A DNA stretch of 6,409 bases from Rickettsiales bacterium (lineage in GTDB: Bacteria; Pseudomonadota; Alphaproteobacteria; Rickettsiales; JANQQO01). Each line of letters starts with the position of its first letter. The first letter of the stretch is position 1. Positions 5,794 through 6,409 of the stretch are shown here, piece after piece. The stretch lies in assembly GCA_028289305.1 (NCBI GenBank), contig JANQQO010000083.1:1-6409 (forward strand). The letters are read 5' to 3'. Made by a program: the position numbers and the translations under genes. A model generated the notes under the pieces. That model saw only the letters and a program-made list of their open reading frames with translations. It was not told the DNA's origin and searched no databases.

Positions 5794-6341
5794 CACAAAA
5801 ATCAGCATTACCCGGTGATGTGGGGCGCAAGGAGCGCTTGGCACAGATGCTCAGGGTAAATCATGCCGGGGAATATGGTGCGAAGCGGATTTATGCCGGG
5901 CAATTGGCGGTGTTAAAAGATGCGGAATGTGCACCGACGATCCAGCATATGGCGGAGCAGGAAGAGCAGCATTTAGCAGCGTTTGATACGCTGTTGGTGG
6001 AGCGGCAGGTGCGACCAACAGTGTTGACGCCGTTTTGGCATGTGGCTGGGTTTGCCCTGGGTGCGGCAACCGCGCTGATGGGTGAGCGGGCCGCGATGGC
6101 GTGCACGGTGGCGGTGGAAGAGGTGATCGATGAGCATTATGCGGATCAGATCGCGGAGCTAGAAGGGAATACAGACGAGGCGGCGCTGAAAGATACGCTG
6201 GTGCAGTTTCGTGAGGAGGAGTTGGAGCACCGGGATATTGGCCTGGAGCATGGCGCGGAGGAAGCGCCGGCCTACCCGCTGCTTTCCGCTGCGATTAAGG
6301 GTGCGAGCAAAACCGCAATCTGGCTTTCGACGAGGTTTTAG
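5790..6341 (+). CDS. coq7: Coq7-type diiron 3-demethoxyubiquinol hydroxylase (ubiquinone biosynthesis)
   Basis: This 183-residue protein is the usual length for bacterial Coq7. It hydroxylates the 3-demethoxyubiquinol ring at the inner face of the inner membrane, the step before the last methylation to ubiquinone. The ferritin-like four-helix diiron ligands are visible: E28 in VNHAGEYGA, E58 and H61 in AEQEEQH, E110 or E111 in VEEVIDEHY, and E144 and H147 in EEELEH. The conserved TPFWHVAGFALGAATALMG (80-98) is a hydrophobic stretch thought to help membrane association and entry of the prenyl tail. The start at 5790 overlaps the dsbB stop by four bases and has its own ribosome binding site. 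The last codons run into a short gtttta repeat that contains the TAG stop. Many alphaproteobacteria use Coq7 here, where E. coli uses the unrelated flavoenzyme UbiF. Assignment is secure. Confidence 0.95.
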   Translation: MTQKSALPGDVGRKERLAQMLRVNHAGEYGAKRIYAGQLAVLKDAECAPTIQHMAEQEEQHLAAFDTLLVERQVRPTVLTPFWHVAGFALGAATALMGERAAMACTVAVEEVIDEHYADQIAELEGNTDEAALKDTLVQFREEELEHRDIGLEHGAEEAPAYPLLSAAIKGASKTAIWLSTRF

Positions 6342-6352
6342 TTTTAGTTTTA
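6335..6352 (+). repeat. Three perfect gtttta hexamers spanning the coq7 stop codon
   Basis: The unit gtttta occurs three times in a row, and the coq7 TAG at 6339-6341 spans the first junction. It is a simple-sequence tract with no evident function. Expansion would not alter the protein, because the stop is in the first unit boundary. Confidence 0.6.
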
Positions 6353-6409
6353 TAAATGACGCTCAAGCGCCGCGTAGGCTGCGCTCCCACTTGGTCGCTA
6401 GTCGTCGCT
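6342..6409. other. Non-coding tail after coq7
   Basis: No gene can be supported in the last 68 bases. After an A+T-rich start comes GC-rich sequence with a possible five-pair stem (agcgc 6366-6370 with gcgct 6381-6385) that may belong to a terminator or an intergenic repeat. All three minus-strand frames are too short to judge a converging gene. Confidence 0.35.

Noticed and set aside
5489..5844. Minus-strand open frames opposite dsbB and the start of coq7
   Set aside because: The + strand frames are secure members of known families; the antisense products show no motif and no plausible ribosome binding site was seen.

Overview
The window looks like chromosomal DNA from a moderately GC-rich alphaproteobacterium. 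The evidence is an RNase E with an acidic insertion inside its S1 domain and a short Gly-Leu-Trp motif at its extreme C-terminus. A DsbB-like quinone-dependent oxidase next to a Coq7-type diiron hydroxylase points the same way. No rRNA, tRNA, CRISPR array, transposase or phage gene is visible. I cannot fix the genus. All four genes lie on the + strand.

Layout. Bases 2-2284 are the 3' part of a large RTX (calcium-binding nonapeptide repeat) protein whose start lies outside the window. It has four repeat blocks separated by beta-rich spacers and ends in a type I secretion-type C-terminal domain. Bases 2285-2867 hold no convincing gene. They carry a short degenerate TTAGGAT repeat, a twin-hairpin element of the GTCATTCC...GGGATGAC kind, an A+T-rich stretch with a perfect DnaA box, and a presumed long rne leader with a strong hairpin. 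Bases 2868-5129 are rne (RNase E). Bases 5129-5272 are a long interrupted palindrome that begins on the last base of the rne stop codon. Bases 5302-5793 (dsbB-like) and 5790-6341 (coq7) overlap by four bases (ATGA). The last 68 bases are non-coding as far as can be seen.

How the genes fit together. dsbB and coq7 form a translationally coupled pair with a plausible shared logic: Coq7 makes a late ubiquinone intermediate, and DsbB-type proteins pass electrons from periplasmic thiols to ubiquinone. RNase E is a separate housekeeping function. The RTX protein is probably an exported accessory protein; any enzymatic or adhesive domain would lie upstream of the window.

No clearly new multi-gene system is present. 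The items most worth a second look are the 144-base palindrome at the rne stop codon, the twin-hairpin repeat, the rne leader with its hairpin, upstream ORF and DnaA box, and the repeated secretion-domain-like modules in the RTX protein.
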